A stretch of DNA of 64,000 bases from Podaxis mareebaensis. Lineage: Eukaryota; Basidiomycota; Agaricomycetes; Agaricales; Agaricaceae. The stretch is taken from the NCBI GenBank assembly GCA_018524725.1, contig JAEUWP010000005.1, positions 39,340 to 103,339 of the forward strand, given 5' to 3'. Positions 47,941-61,031 of this stretch are shown one piece after another; position 1 is the first letter of the stretch; each line of letters begins with the position of its first letter. The translations under genes and the position numbers were made by a program. The notes beneath the pieces are model-generated. The model was given only the letters and a program-made list of their open reading frames with translations. It searched no databases and had not been told where the DNA came from.

Positions 47941-48906
47941 ATTGGTCGATTATGGTTGGAATAAGCCCCTAGTGATCATTCGGTCCTTGGGGTGAGTGGC
48001 AACCATAAATGATGTCTATGGCACCAATGGCTAATAGGAGTAAATAGTTGTACGTGGCACAGATAACTGGAGATGATAGTTACGATTCTAGCTATGATGT
48101 CCACCTGCGAGGGATGGAAAGGCGTGGTGTTGCAGTAGGCGCCTGGCTAATTTCAATTCATTAGGCGAGACCAAGCCTGTCGCCGGGGAAGGCGATCGTG
48201 CCATAACATGAATGAGATACAAGGTGACTAGGCGTTTGAAACAGAACAGCTGTGGGTAACACGTTTGATTGGTGTTCGAATTCATGCACCAAGATGACAT
48301 TTATTTCACGTCTTGGAGAAGCCCTTAGATGATGCAAGCATTATGGCACCGTCACATTAATGGGGGAGGGACCTACTCATTTGGCACCTAGCAGACACTA
48401 TCTTCAAGAGACAATTTTTGACAGGGGTTGGTCGTTCCAGCGGTGATGAAGTTTGGTGGCTCTTGTTCCGAGGCAACGATCTCTACACATGTGTAGCCAT
48501 AGGTCTAGACGAACACGAATAAAATAAATAAATAAAACATCAGATTTAATTCCAATCCGTTATATCTGACTTGTCTTACCATCGATTCAACGAGGCACCC
48601 GCATGCCGTTAGCTTTTGTTGTACCACAACCACATGGAACCATATGTATGAAATGAATGACGGTCACAAGCTTTGCCTGTGGTCTCATGATAGCCAATTG
48701 CGGATCGTCCCAAGAAGCAACCCCCCAATTATTGAATAGAATTCGCAAAACAAGATTTCAGCACACGTATCCCGGGTGTATGAACCGTCTACCCCCGGAT
48801 TTTGGCAAATCAGACCTGCGATGGTCGTCTGTTTGTCGAGAGCCCTCTGATACAAACACAACCGTTGCCATCATTCTGTTGTTGTACTTCCCCATAGCTT
48901 GTGGAG
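47941..48906. other. Intergenic, nothing recognised
   Basis: Contains the upstream region of the CFA20 gene. No feature supported. Confidence 0.45.
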
Positions 48907-49904
48907 ATGTTTTCGGGTGTGCTGCAGCCCTCATCTGTTTCAATATTCTCATCTACTGGTTCAGAACCACTGCAGCTCTGGAAAGTCAAGACAGATACTG
49001 CTGTTCATTCTGAGAGTTGCGTGGAACTGCTTCACGACAGCACATCCAAATCGCCGCATTCCAGATCAACTTCTCTCGTTTCGCCTCCCCCACTGGTGGA
49101 GTTGGGAGGTATTGAACGGACCTCGGAAGGCGATAGCGAAGACCTAGGGTATGCCCTTGATCAAACCGTGCTCCATATACAGTCTCCGAGACTGTCGACA
49201 ACCTACATACAATGCCCTCCTGATAGGAGCTCAGAACTCGGACTCAAGCATCCGTGGATACATTTACAAGTGCGAAATATGGGAAGGGAATGGTCCTTTG
49301 AAGTGGGGCTGGTCGATCAGGCTGGACGAGCTGGAATACTTCGTATGTCCACGTTCCAGGTGCACAGCTTTTCTTTCTTTCTGTTCGCTTTCTCGCTGCC
49401 AGGAAAGACTTTTGTCAGGTCATCGAGTTGCCTTCCTTCCTGAACAACTCTGGCAAGGCATTGGATGTAAAGCCATGTCGAGTCTCCAATTTTCTCCACT
49501 TTTCCGAGCTGCCATTGAAACTCATAACCGCACTCTTTATGCAGAACCAACCGAGACTTAAGCTCAATCGAAACGAACAGAATGCTCATCCCCTTCTTCA
49601 CTTACCTTTATCCTTTCCATCCCGATCATCTCGGCCGCTGACCGCATGGACCACGATCAACCTTCATCTCCCAACCTTCATTCCTTATTTTTCGCACTCG
49701 AGTCTTCTCGCTCCAGACGGACAGGGGAATCACGGCCCTGGGTCATGGGACATAACCGCCGCTGTTGCTATCCCCTCGGGCTCATATTCCCATGTTTCAT
49801 TCGTCCGGGTGTACGCTACCTGTCGTTTGCGGAGGATCTGGTTCGATGAAAATGGTCCTGATCAGACCGTCCCATGGGAGTTTGAACTATACTCTGGGGA
49901 TTGA
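48907..49904 (+). CDS. CFA20-domain protein (CFAP20/DUF667 family), divergent
   Basis: The start at 48907 reads 'MFSGVLQPSSVSIFSSTGSE', which aligns with the N-terminus of CFAP20 ('...SGFLSILYSIGSKPLQIW'). 'STTYIQCPPD', 'KHPWIHLQVRNMGREWSFEV', 'PLLHLPLSFP', 'TAWTTINLHL', 'VYATCRLRRIWF' and 'PWEFELY' follow in the CFA20 order, ending at 49904. An intron lies at 49360-49418 (cag acceptor, phase 0), and a second near 49470-49550 is likely because this part lacks family similarity. CFAP20 is an inner-junction protein of ciliary doublets and also has nuclear roles in animals. Mushrooms have no cilia, so any role must be non-ciliary. The protein is convergent with the BTB gene downstream. Confidence 0.75.
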
Positions 49905-50095
49905 CTTACACTAGCGCTTCTAATTAGGTCCCCACCACCACAGTGAGTTAAATAGCAATCCAAGTCGCGTGTATATCTTAATTACAACAAACAATATAGG
50001 ACCATGGTATCTCGTGTATGAACATGGTGTTCTCGTGTATGGTTCATTGAGCGATGGCTTCACACGCCATCTTGCGTTCTCTTGGGCCGTCGCCC

Positions 50096-51206
50096 TCAAG
50101 CCCCTGGTGGAATAGTCCTCTATATTGATAACAGGGAATGGGTTGACGTTGGTTTTGCAGACAATTTTGAAACCTTACCGGCACATCGTTCCATTCGACA
50201 ATTATTTCTCTGATCTTGTTCTCAATCACCTCTTTGCACATCCCGCACTCCAGTTGGGCGAGGTGTGGATCAAGGAGTGACCGTAAAAAGGACCGCGTCA
50301 AATCTGTCAAACAACCCGATATAACCGCTTCAGCCGATTCAATGAACAAAAAGTGTCATCGAACCAATATTATCTTCGTAGCCAACCCTGGCCGAGATAT
50401 CTGCCCAAATCTGGGTCAACACCTTCTGTTTTTCGAAGGGGCACTCTCGAGTCGGGAGGTGCGGGAATGGTGGCCTCAGGATTATCCTCTTCAACTCGGC
50501 TGTACGTTGCAATCTCCATTGGAACAAACGAAGGAGGTAGAATGTGCCGATCCTTGCAGCCATTCCATCGGTGATCGCAGAAAGAGGGTAGGAGATGAGA
50601 TGCGAAGAGGCTTCCACTGCCATGTTGTCTAACCTATGAAGTGCCGCTAAAGCATACACCTCTAAAGGCTTGATCGGCGCAAATGACAAGACCAGGTTGT
50701 ACAAGTGCGATCCCGGAGTCAGCTGAACCGCAGGGCTTATCTCGTACATCCGCATCTTGTCAACCGCAGTTACGATGGATTCAAAAGATGGCACTGGGGC
50801 GCAAGGCGTGTTGTATAGCCCGTGCAGCATCACGGCGAGAACGCTCGATGTCTCGTCAACCTTGATGATACGGTCCCTGCATCCTGCATCTGTCAACGGC
50901 AGGCCTGTTAATCTGCGGAACGCGTTGGGCTGCGTTCTAGCTACGGTGCCCGAGTGGATGTAGAACAAGACCGTGTCTGAGGAGAGAAAGACTGTGTCAG
51001 ATATTTCCTTGAACGCGGCAGGGTAGAAAACGGGTGAAACAGAAAGGTTGGCACTATCGATGCTGGGGTCTAGCAGCGTTAACTAGGCCATTTTCTCGTG
51101 AGTCGGAAGCTCAACCGTTAGGTTATGCTTTACTCACGTCTACTGAAGGATTGGTGTTGCTGCTGGCATATTCGGCGCAAATGGACTCATAATCGTCGGA
51201 TTGCAT
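50096..51206 (-). pseudogene. Agaric-type BTB/POZ-like protein with one-base frame break
   Basis: Exon 1 is 51206-51138, an intron follows at 51083-51137, and exon 2 runs from 51082. 'FKEISDTVFLSSDTVLFYIH' matches the BTB start (DVVF.SSD...F.IH), and 'FRRLTGLPLTDAG' and 'LAVMLHGLYNTPC' follow. A helical tail ends with 'LECGMCKEVIENKIREIIVE', the C-terminal pattern of mushroom BTB expansions. At the A5 run 50348-50352 the frame shifts by one base and continues as 'FIESAEAVISGC'. A GT-AG intron near 50180-50115 would end the protein at 50096; without it the stop is at 50044. BTB proteins mediate protein contacts, often as Cul3 adaptors. It is either a recent pseudogene or carries a sequence error. 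Confidence 0.75.
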
Positions 51207-53865
51207 AGCGGATCTGAATTGACATTGATTCTGTATTAGTTCCTGTTCAAGAGAAGAATAATTGTGTGATCACTCATCAGTCTGACCTGTCGCCTGCGCG
51301 GTAATGTTGTCGGGAGGATTGTCTCCCAACAACCTCTTCGCTTTATGTTGAGATTTGCCCCCTTCATGATCATCAAATTTTACGGATTGATCCTAGATTC
51401 CAATGTTTCCCTCGTTCTGGGTGAGGACGTTGGACCACTAAGAACATGCAGAACGTGAGAATAACTTGAGGTTTTGCCAAAAAAAATGTGACATGCAATC
51501 ACGGACATGCGAATCTCCGTTTATGATCCACTGAGGCACATCAGATTCGTGCCTCGATACCTCAAGTTCTTAATCAGGGTGGAGAACGCCGGGTTCGCTG
51601 TATTATAACTGGTGGCGGTCGATTTGACCCAGCCCCAAGGACTGCGCTTTACTCCCATAGCACAGGTGTCAAGTTACTCCCTACTCCACGATATGGAGCC
51701 ACGACATAGCCATAAGTTATATTTTTCGTGTGGCGACACTGGGCCACGGACAGCGGTGTAATTATATCTTATCGAGACATTAGTATGTATGTACATGAAA
51801 GTTGTGGAGAGTAGATGCTTGGCGCAATTGTGTAGGAATAAATTCGCATATATATATATATATATAACGACAACGTGTTCAAGTGCCATATATCGCATTG
51901 TGTCTTACACGCACTACAGGAGATTTTTCAGAGAAATAGTCTGTATACGCGCAGTTACACACATCCACATAATCATTCCGCTGAAACTCCAGGATGCACA
52001 TCGGCCTTCGGCGTCACTCCACTGGCGCCGTGGTCTGGCCCCCCGGAGAACAGGCTGGGCAATCTAGTCCAAACATTAAAATAGAAGGCTATAAGTGCAC
52101 GGATCTTGTGCGGAATACAAAACGGAAGGCATCTTGCTATCATATTGATTGATTGGCGTGGTGAACTCAACTGTTCTCCCGAGAATTTGTATCTTCGATC
52201 AGCGTCTAATACATATACAAATGATTCTGACTGGAGAAACCTCCATCAGACTTTGAGCTTTGAGCCACCTTCACGAGGGCAATTGAGTGAGGTATTCCCG
52301 CACTGCCGCCCCTCATTGAGTTAAACTTAAGTTTGAATCCAATCATGGCACCAGTCATCAAACCGCAAGCACCATAAGTAATGATAACGAAGGGGTTGAC
52401 AGCGTGGGGGTCCTGAGTCAACAACACTTTCGGAAATAAGTAGGGACAGTAGTGAGCAATAAGGTTAGATTCGGATCATATGTGTTTGTAGCTTTCTGGA
52501 TGACGATTTAACCGTCAATCTTTCATAGTGCCACCCCGTATTATGGACCTTCAGCCGGTCAATTCCTCGGGGGGAGTGGCATCCACAAAACTTCGAGGGA
52601 TTCCTGACTTGGTGGCAATGTTGTCATCGGAGAAGACTAATTCCAAGCATTGTGTATCGTTCAACATGTGTGATTTTTATTAGAACATAAAATGGAACGT
52701 AAGTATAAACATAGATTCCTAAGAGTCAATCATGGGCGTCACTCTGCACCACCAAGATGCGGTCAAGTTATTCCAGCTATCCTATAATTAGGCTTTTATA
52801 TATGGAAAAGACGGAAAAGAACCGTAGAGTCATGACAAAAATACCAAGCGGGGTACAAATGAGTCAAGGAATAGGGGACGAGCCAATAAAATAGAAATAA
52901 ATATGTAGGAGACTTCGTCACACCGTGTCTCATCCAACAATATTTTTGCGTGACAATTTGTCGACTTGTCCTTGAACTTACTTAACAACACTTGCCATTC
53001 GTGAATGTAACACTCGACCATGACGTGACTGGTTGTTGTGATTATGGCGTTTATAATACTTACTTATTCAATTCTTTGTCGACATGTGGACGAGAAGCAG
53101 GGCCAATACGGCATCAATGATGCTGTGATCGGATCATCAAACCCAGCCCCCCCCCCCCAAATTTCCCGTTTATTTTGTCTTGCCATTAGTTCCTTCTGCT
53201 GATGGGCTGTCTGACTATGACGTTCCAACCAATGGAATACTAATACTTGCCACAGAAGAGGCGGTGGCACTGGGTCGAGCGATTTTTCGCCGCTGACGAA
53301 TAACCCTGGGAGAATCTAAAAGTGCTTGTACATTCCTTGTCAGGTGGCACCGGAGAACTAGAGCAGACTAGTCAGTAATTGCGCTGCGCATATGACCGTA
53401 AATAACGCCGCCGAGGCTTGGGTCGTTGAGGAATACAAATGGTTCTATCGTACGATCCTGTGATCCATGACTCTGGACTGACGTCTATCTAAACGAGTTT
53501 GCACCTGTTACCGCAAGAGGAACCGGGTTGTGGCTCTGTATTGCTTGAAATTCGGGATGTGCTATAGGTAGCCATGCACTTGGTTCTTCCAATGAACGCC
53601 GTTGCCTAGGATGCAATCTCATAAAGCAGGTTGGGGCCCACAAATACATGCTGGCACACGAGTAACTTTGCATTTGACCGTGTATCCATAAATAGGCTTG
53701 TTCTCTTTACACCAAGTCGCGTCTTTTCTCATCGCTTTTCGCTATCCTTGATACAAAGAACAGGCATCCGGCTTCGATCACTTGAGAAAATGGTCCAGCT
53801 CATGGCTGCGGAGGTCGACGGATCATACGTTGGAGAAAGAAGCTATTAATGGACAGTCATACCGA
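51207..53865. other. Intergenic, nothing supported
   Basis: Contains an AT microsatellite near 51848-51868 and a C-run near 53145-53157. The minus frame 52427-52206 has one possible membrane segment but no family match. Confidence 0.5.
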
Positions 53866-54753
53866 CTACGGAGCATCATGAGAAGGAGCCATTGGATTGG
53901 TCAGAACTTCGTCTGGAGTGACAATATAGTCCATCGGCCAATCATGTTGAGCCATCGGAATGTCTCCCTTGTCAAGGACCTGCTCGCGGAGCGCCAAACC
54001 AACTAGACGGAGAAATTACTCTTGGATCAGGGAAGGGGGGCGGTGAACATACATACCCAAAAGCGGTCTCCTCTGAAAGGTCGCATAGTATGAGGTGATG
54101 AATCGATCATAATACCCTTTGCCATGCCCTAGTCGTGCGAAACTTCTGTCAAACGCGACAGCTGGGAGGAGAATAAGGTCTAGATCAGGTGTCTCGAGGG
54201 CTTCGCAAAATTAAGCCAGTTGAAGTTAGTCCAATGAGAGGGTCAGGTTGGGGACTCACCCTTCAAGCGTGGCTCGCCATGCCAATAGAAGTCCGGTTCT
54301 TTGATTCCCCAGACACCGCTAGGGAGAGACGCAAGATCACTCTTGTTGTACAGTTTCAAAAAATCCATTTGTCCAGACTTATTTATGATCTTGGGTACAA
54401 AGAGGGATTTGCCTTGATTAAAATATCACATATTCACACGTGGATGTAGACGTAAATCCTTGTGGTGATCTCACCTGATTCAAGGACGTCGGAAACCAGA
54501 GACGTTGTATCAACCTCTCCTGAAGGCATGCTGAGGTAGCAACTCAGCGATCTGGCACGTTGAAAGCCAGGCAACAGTTTGAGCCGACTAAGGGCGGCGA
54601 GTGCTGTTAGGATGTTACCAATAGATCGAAGGGAAAAACAGCGTGATCACTTTGTTCTTGGACAGTCTGTTGGGGTATCGCGGCGAGACTTGTTGCGATT
54701 GTGCTGCGCAAGGCTCGTTTCTGAGCCTTGAGTGTTGACTGGAGCGCTGACAT
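53866..54753 (-). CDS. 5-formyltetrahydrofolate cyclo-ligase (MTHFS)
   Basis: The start at 54753 gives 'MSALQSTLKAQKRALRSTIA', the usual N-terminal helix. The spliced frame continues with 'SLSCYLSMPSGEVDT', 'KSLFVPKI', 'WGIKEP', 'LILLPAVAFDRSFARLGHGK' and 'GYYDRF'. The G-x-GKGYYD motif is the signature of this family. 'LVGLALREQVL' and 'MDYIVTPDEVL' close the fold, and TAG is at 53866-53868. The enzyme converts 5-formyl-THF to 5,10-methenyl-THF using ATP in the folate pool of the cytosol or mitochondrion. At least three introns occur, near 54625, 54470-54425 and 54260-54195, plus one near 54060-54005. It is divergent from the C2H2 gene, with about 610 bp between the starts. The gene looks intact. 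Confidence 0.9.
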
Positions 54754-55363
54754 GAGAGTGTTGTTAGGGAGTTTGGTTGTTGTGGCTTGTCAGTTAATTA
54801 AGGTGATCGACCCTGCGGTGCCTGGAGAGACGTGGAACGGCATTGCGTCACGTGTGAATATTCTAATCCTCCACTGGACAATCAACAGTTGTTCAGTGCC
54901 GAGCTTCCTGCCCGACCAATGCCCCTTCGAAATCTGCATGTTGCGTTGCCTTCGCTGCTAGTTTAACACCTACGACGCGTTTTTTTCCGAGATAAAGCTT
55001 ATTTTATATCTCCGGCCGTAATCCTCCCCGCAAACTGTCGCACCTACCAGAGGCACGTTGCTTTATCCCCTTAGGCCCCTCGCGTTTTCGCGTATTCATG
55101 GGTATTCAACTGACATACACCTTTGTAGGGACTCACTATAAAACCGATCTTATACAACGTTGGGGTGCCAGTGGTCCAGCTTGACTCGTGTATGCGCAGA
55201 TTCCTACCACCGATCATCCCATTCATTTGACTACTCTGCCGCAGGAGGTCAGGTCCCGAGCCTACTCGCCTGACGTACTTCTAGCCCTCGGGACGCACAA
55301 ATAGACGCTCTCAAATTGATTATAAATAGCCCTACCCGCGGTCTTCTTCCTCCTTCCTGAAAT
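54754..55363. promoter_or_regulatory. Shared upstream region of MTHFS and C2H2 genes
   Basis: About 610 bp between divergent starts. A TATA-like 'ctataaaac' lies near 55137-55145 and 'attataaatag' near 55319-55329, the latter about 35 bases before the C2H2 ATG at 55364. Confidence 0.5.
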
Positions 55364-57799
55364 ATGCAGTCAGATGGTCCAAGTCGAGGCAACATGACGT
55401 ACCCCTCCGAAAATTCGCTTTCTTCTGGGAGTAATCCTGCTCGTGGCCAGGCTGATCAAATAGCTGCCTCGGCTCCCACACATACAATTACTGGCCAGTC
55501 AGGAGGCGTCCTCCATCGACTCCCACCGCTTCCCGATCTTCGACAAACCTCCATGAATCCAAGCTCAGCATCTCAACCATTGCAACCGCCTCCCGTTGCG
55601 GCCATTGGCCGACCTCACACAAGTGGATCCCCGGGAGTTGCGCGAGGTTACCCAGAATCTTCACAACGAACTCCCCTGTCCGCGATGGCCACCGGGGGAA
55701 GATCAGCTTTTCCTACTCCCAGCACCCCTACTGATGCCGTCTCCACCGACTTCTCTCCCGTACAACAGCAGCTAGGCGCCGAATTTGCGCCCTCTCTGGA
55801 CACCTCCATTTCTTCGTTTCCCGTCGGAAGTTATAATCGGCCAGATCACACGAATCGCGTTAGCACTTCCAGCTTATATGAAGCCCTGAACCCGGTCGCT
55901 AGCTCTCCACATCCGGGCTCAACATCTCTCCCTATGACACAACCCGTTCAACATCATCAAACTGAAGGCATGGGCTACGACGGCAGTTACTCTGTGCGCC
56001 ATATCCCCCCACACAGTGTCTCGTACTCCTCGGCTTCGGCTACACCTTACGTTCAAGAAGGCTTCCATGATACAACGTCTTCGCCTGCCGCAATGGACTA
56101 TTCTTCACCCGCCAGTGCTCATTTTCATCAACAGCAACACTCGGAAAACCAATCAACAGAATCCTGCCCTCCTTATTCCACTCCTATGTCCCTTCCGTTC
56201 AACAACTCTGCAAGTAATACACTCGTTGGGGCAGTGTACGAACCTATTACAGGAATGGTGGACCTCAGCATTGGCAACCGGCCACAGGCATCAACGACCA
56301 TCACCACCACTTTGCACATGAATGTGAATGTAACTACAGATGGGCCTATGGTGGTGGATTCCACTCGGATGCGGCCGTCCTCCATTCCCATGAGTAATGG
56401 AAACACCCCTCCGTCCACCATTGGCCCCGCTGCATCAAGTCCGCCAATATCATGGTCCGCCTATCCACAGCAGCTCCCCACAGCTCCCTCTACATCAACT
56501 TCCATGTCTATCTCCGCAATCGGGAATGCACTGGAGCTGAAGGCTCAAGTTACCTACAAACCGCAGATTCTTTTTCAACCCCATCCCGCGCCTGGAGCGA
56601 CACGCAACTATGAATTCCAGGAGCGCCCTGATTCCCAGCTACCACACTCAGCAAATGCTCAACGGAGCCCCTCAACTGAATCATCAAGTGGACCTACTTT
56701 TTCGCCGACCCCGGTGGACTTTAACACGGAGCCTGTGAAAGGAATGGCTGAGATACATCGCTCGGACGGGGTGCAAGATTCTCAGACATTGCCTCTGAAG
56801 AAAAAAAAGAAGGCCAAGATGCATGAGTGTCCGGTTTGTGGAAAAGAGTTTCCTCGGTGAGTATCTCTTCAGCCATCAATATCATCAGTCATCAATATGT
56901 TCATGATATTCTCCTTGCAATTGTCAGGCCAAGTGGGCTGCACACACACATGAACACACACAACAACGAGAAGCGTAAGTCTTCATCTATTTTTATCCAA
57001 TCATTCTCCCTTCTCGCACTCCTTCGGAACGCCTATTTCAAATGTGTAACACAATGCTCGCGGATCACTCGAACCTCGGTCATGATCCTGGATTGTTCCT
57101 TATGCGTAGATGTGTCTTTGCTAATATTGACGCCATATCTTTTTCCGGTTTGCAGCGTTTCCCTGTACTTATCCGGGTTGTGAGCGCAAGTTTGGTGTTC
57201 GATCAAATGCGAAACGACACCTCCGCACGCACGGCATCTCTCCCAACTCGCCGTCGCTCTCATCCTCTTCCGGTCCCTCTTCAGCTTCGACATCAACATC
57301 GATGAAATCGTCAGCCACAGCGAACGTTAAAACCTCTTCGCAACCATACATTGTCGGCTTCAGCGAACCTGTCATCGTCGGAGGTCCTGAGATTTCCCCG
57401 AAGCGTCAGGAAGCTACCCGAGGGAGCAGAAGTGAACCTAAGTCTGGTTCAGGTGACAAGGAGTCTGGTAGTGGTAGGCGGGGCAATGGTGATGGAGGGT
57501 CGACTTCGTCGACATATGCTGGTCCGCCTTTTTTCAAGTTGAGGTGGTTGCCTCCTCGCTTGACCCCCAAGACGAATGCGACTATGTTGAGGAACATTGA
57601 CGAGAGGAGTGCTGGTGAGAAAAGTGGGGGTGAAGAACATCAGAAAGATGCTGGAGAAATGAACCCCGAAGGCGATGGTGGAACTGGGGATGGGGAACGA
57701 TCGGGCTATCCTTCCTCCTCCGGTACTGGCGCCTCGTACTTGGAAAGTCAGGGCAAGGGCAAGGGGTTCAAGAAAGAAGAGCCGGACGAAAAGTTTTGA
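55364..57799 (+). CDS. C2H2 zinc-finger protein, two fingers, probable transcription factor
   Basis: Three exons: 55364-56856, 56928-56974 and 57156-57799. The first 490 residues are Ser/Pro/Thr/Gln-rich and disordered. A basic stretch 'KKKKKAK' precedes finger 1, 'HECPVCGKEFPRPSGLHTHM' with its second His at 'NTH'. Finger 2 is 'FPCTYPGCERKFGVRSNAKR' with 'HLRTH'. The linker between them is 'NNEKRP', close to the canonical TGEKP. Introns lie inside finger 1 and in the linker. A Ser-rich segment, then Gly/Glu/Lys-rich sequence ending 'KKEEPDEKF', follows. Two adjacent C2H2 fingers at the C-terminal half are typical of fungal stress-type regulators; the target is unknown. Confidence 0.85.
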
Positions 57800-60700
57800 C
57801 ATAAGTTTCGTTGGGAAGGGTTATGAAGAGGCAGGGAGGCGTGAGAGGAAAGACGAGGCATGATCAAGAAGATGCCGCCTAATGCAGGTGGTTCAATGCT
57901 CGGGCTAACCTCAGCTCCAATAATGATGTCTAATCTTTTTGGCCTTTCGTAGGTTTCGCTTCATGTTACTTAAACCCATTTTATATCATAGTCTCCGTTG
58001 GTCACAGATACCCCCTTGTTATGACGATGATACCCTTTGTTTGATCTACTTACCATCGCTACGACGTTGTATCCACCTGTCACGTCCAACAATAATGTTC
58101 TATACCCTTCATGTATTGATACCTCGCCAATGATTCCTCGGCATAATGCAGAATGAAGTAGCAATTACGTTTCTCAATGGTAGTCCAGGGCTAGAATGAA
58201 AAATACAGACGCCCGAGAACACTAAAATTGCCTTACTCGTAGCGTAGCATGACCGGAAGTACCCTCATTTATAAGGAGAGAAGTCACTACAAACAACACC
58301 ATCAAAAGAGCGTGGAGGCAGACTGATAACAGGGCGAAAAGCCTACCTCTGGACTATTCGAGCTGACCGGTAGTTAGTGGACATACGGATACGCCCCCGC
58401 CGCTTCAAAAGAGCTGTGGAAGTTTATCCGGAACGCCCGTATTGCCCCATTGGCATGCGTAACCCTTTGCCCAGGCGGTGGACTACTAGCCTCGAAGGTT
58501 CGCAAAGTGTAAACAAGCGAGGTGGAGAAACTAAACAATGGTGACGACCTCCCTTTGTTTCACCCCTGTGACACATATTGCTTGAGTCATTCCCTCTTTA
58601 TTGAATCACACATTGAATATCAAAGACTTCTATCAAGGCGATATATTCAAGTCTTAATGAGACTTACATTCAACAACCTCTATCCTACGGCGCAATTAGT
58701 TAACTTCTAACGGTTTGAGACTTTATCTAATCAGGATGGGCATCAGCACTCCACCATAATGCCAACAACGTAGTCTCTCCTCGCCTTGGACCCTTATATC
58801 AGGATCTAACCCTTGCCCTGGGATTTTCTCTGCGCGTGACCGGTGTTCAGTCTTGTTCAGTGTGGACTTCTGGACTGTTGAAAAGAGGTCTGTATCTTTG
58901 TCTTGAGCGCAGAGGAAACTATTGAACCTGACAATGAACTAAACCGGTGTCATTGGTATAATTCGTTGTCAGGCTATACATTGAGGTAATCACCCCGTAA
59001 GTTACAATTACTCCAGCTCGGCTATTCCGTCCAGTTTGCCAGACGCCCATGCATCTTCAGATGCATCCCTGACGAATTCAAGGAGTCCAAGCCAAGAGAG
59101 TTACTCAAGCCTCAATACATCAGGCTATGTAATCACGCGTTGGCTGGGCAATGATGACGATTCACGACGAGTACTATCGTGAGAGGTCCTGGTCGTGATT
59201 CAGTTGGCTACCCTCAACCCGGCCTCGTAGTAGGACAGACGGCATGCAAACACGAGTCCATTCACATCCGCCGAATCAGTCAGGGCGTGATCTGCAAGTT
59301 ATCGACTGCCAGGACCTCTTACCGAATCCTTGCATACACCGGGGTGGACCAAAAAGAAGAGAAAACTTTGGAAGCGAAGGGATCCGAATAAATAAGGGTC
59401 TGAGATGGCTGAGATGGTGGCCTAAAACTCGGACCGTTCGCGGCCCATACCGATCGCGGCCAATCCTTTAGCTAATATGTCGGCGACTCATGAAGCTTGA
59501 AGTTGGAGTCGGTCCTTGGCGCATCAGATCCCGCCCTCAGGGCCCGCTAATGTGTTCTTGGCTTGGTGGTTATCGAGTCTAAGGCCAATACTCCAGACGT
59601 ATATTGTCATATATCTGTAGATTTAATGCACTAACGCTCGGAAGCCCCATTTTCCCGAGCTCTAGACTTGAAAAGTTGACTCGGCCTTCATTGTAAGCAT
59701 TCAGTCTCCCCACGGTGAGGGGTTTGATGGGTATCCAAAGTCATCCTTGGGTGTAGATATACGAGATTACACTGTGCGGCTCAAGTAGCAGTCAAGGCAT
59801 CCAGGCTTGCATAGATATATGGCAAGCCACCCATTACCTCAGTACATTTTTCGTTACTCCCCCTCATTGCATTTGTTAGAAGAATGTCGTCATGCAAAGC
59901 ACAGGTGTTATAGGTATGTCATCTTCAAGTATTCTGTGCGACCATATGAAATACCTCTCCACTCAATATACAATTATCTGCTCATATAATGAATTCGGAT
60001 AGTTCCCAAATGGCGTTGGGGTTGTGTGGCTGGAGAATACAGAGCATTCAAGGTATTAAGGGGAAGGTGCGGGAAAGCGGCACCTGCGCCTCAGCGCCGA
60101 CCGACTACCAGGGAAGACAACGGCCAACACCGTGTTATCAACCGCCACACCCTCCGTATCTTATTCGGATGCCCTCGCTTCCGAAGTTTTCTTTTCTTTT
60201 TGGTATACACCCTGCATACACCCCCTTAAGTTTAGTCCCCCTATCCGCTCTGAGATTGGCAGGCTCGCTGGGTCAGCTTGATGTGAGTGATCGCCTTACT
60301 TCGAATCCAGAGTTCACCGCGTTAAATGCGCAGTTTATACGATCTTGTGTAAAGCATGGAACAGCTTGTCTAACAACGATGTATTTTCACAGCGCGTGGT
60401 CTTCGGAAAATGCAGCTCCTCGATGTCGTCGCACCCTTTACTCTACAATGACTTTCCAACCTTGGACGTCTTGGACGGCGGAGAAATAGCCTTTAGAATA
60501 GCCTTTAGACATGAGAGGAAAGTCATATCAGTTTCCACGTTACAGTTTTGCTCCAGCCTCAAGCCACTTTAGCCACCACCGGTGTAATGTATCAACAACG
60601 CGTACTCGGCATCCTCCCGTCGCGGTCACAGGTCGGGGCTTCAAGAACCATGATAGGATAACCTATTTTTGTAATGTTTGGGAATTCGCTCCTCCGTGTA

Positions 60701-61031
60701 ATACAGGGTAAACATTTTATCTACTCTCATGCTGTCATCCACGCATGCTTCATACGGCCGGCTAAATTTGTGTTCAGCCAGCTACCAACCCCTTCGTAGG
60801 TTCCTGTAATACCCTACACCACCTTTGAAGGTTGCTTCATGAGTGGAATCTTTCAGACTTTCGGGAGATGCAATTAGAGCATAAGAGACGATTCATCAAA
60901 TTTTCTGATTCACAGTGACCAAGAGCGCGGAAAGCAGTCCATATTGGGAACGCCACCCGGAACGTTCACACAAATATATATAACATCCGCCACATAATGA
61001 CAGCGAAACAGCGACCTTCTGTCTTGCTGCA
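57800..61031. other. Long intergenic region, nothing supported
   Basis: About 3.2 kb with short open frames only (for example 59989-60489 +). No domain or repeat was recognised. A TATA-like 'atatatataac' near 60974-60985 lies about 50 bases before the next gene. Confidence 0.5.

Noticed and set aside
51845..51868. AT microsatellite as a possible regulatory element
   Set aside because: Simple dinucleotide repeat without a nearby gene start.
60000..60570. Open plus frames near 60.0-60.6 kb
   Set aside because: No similarity to any family and several overlapping frames are equally open.
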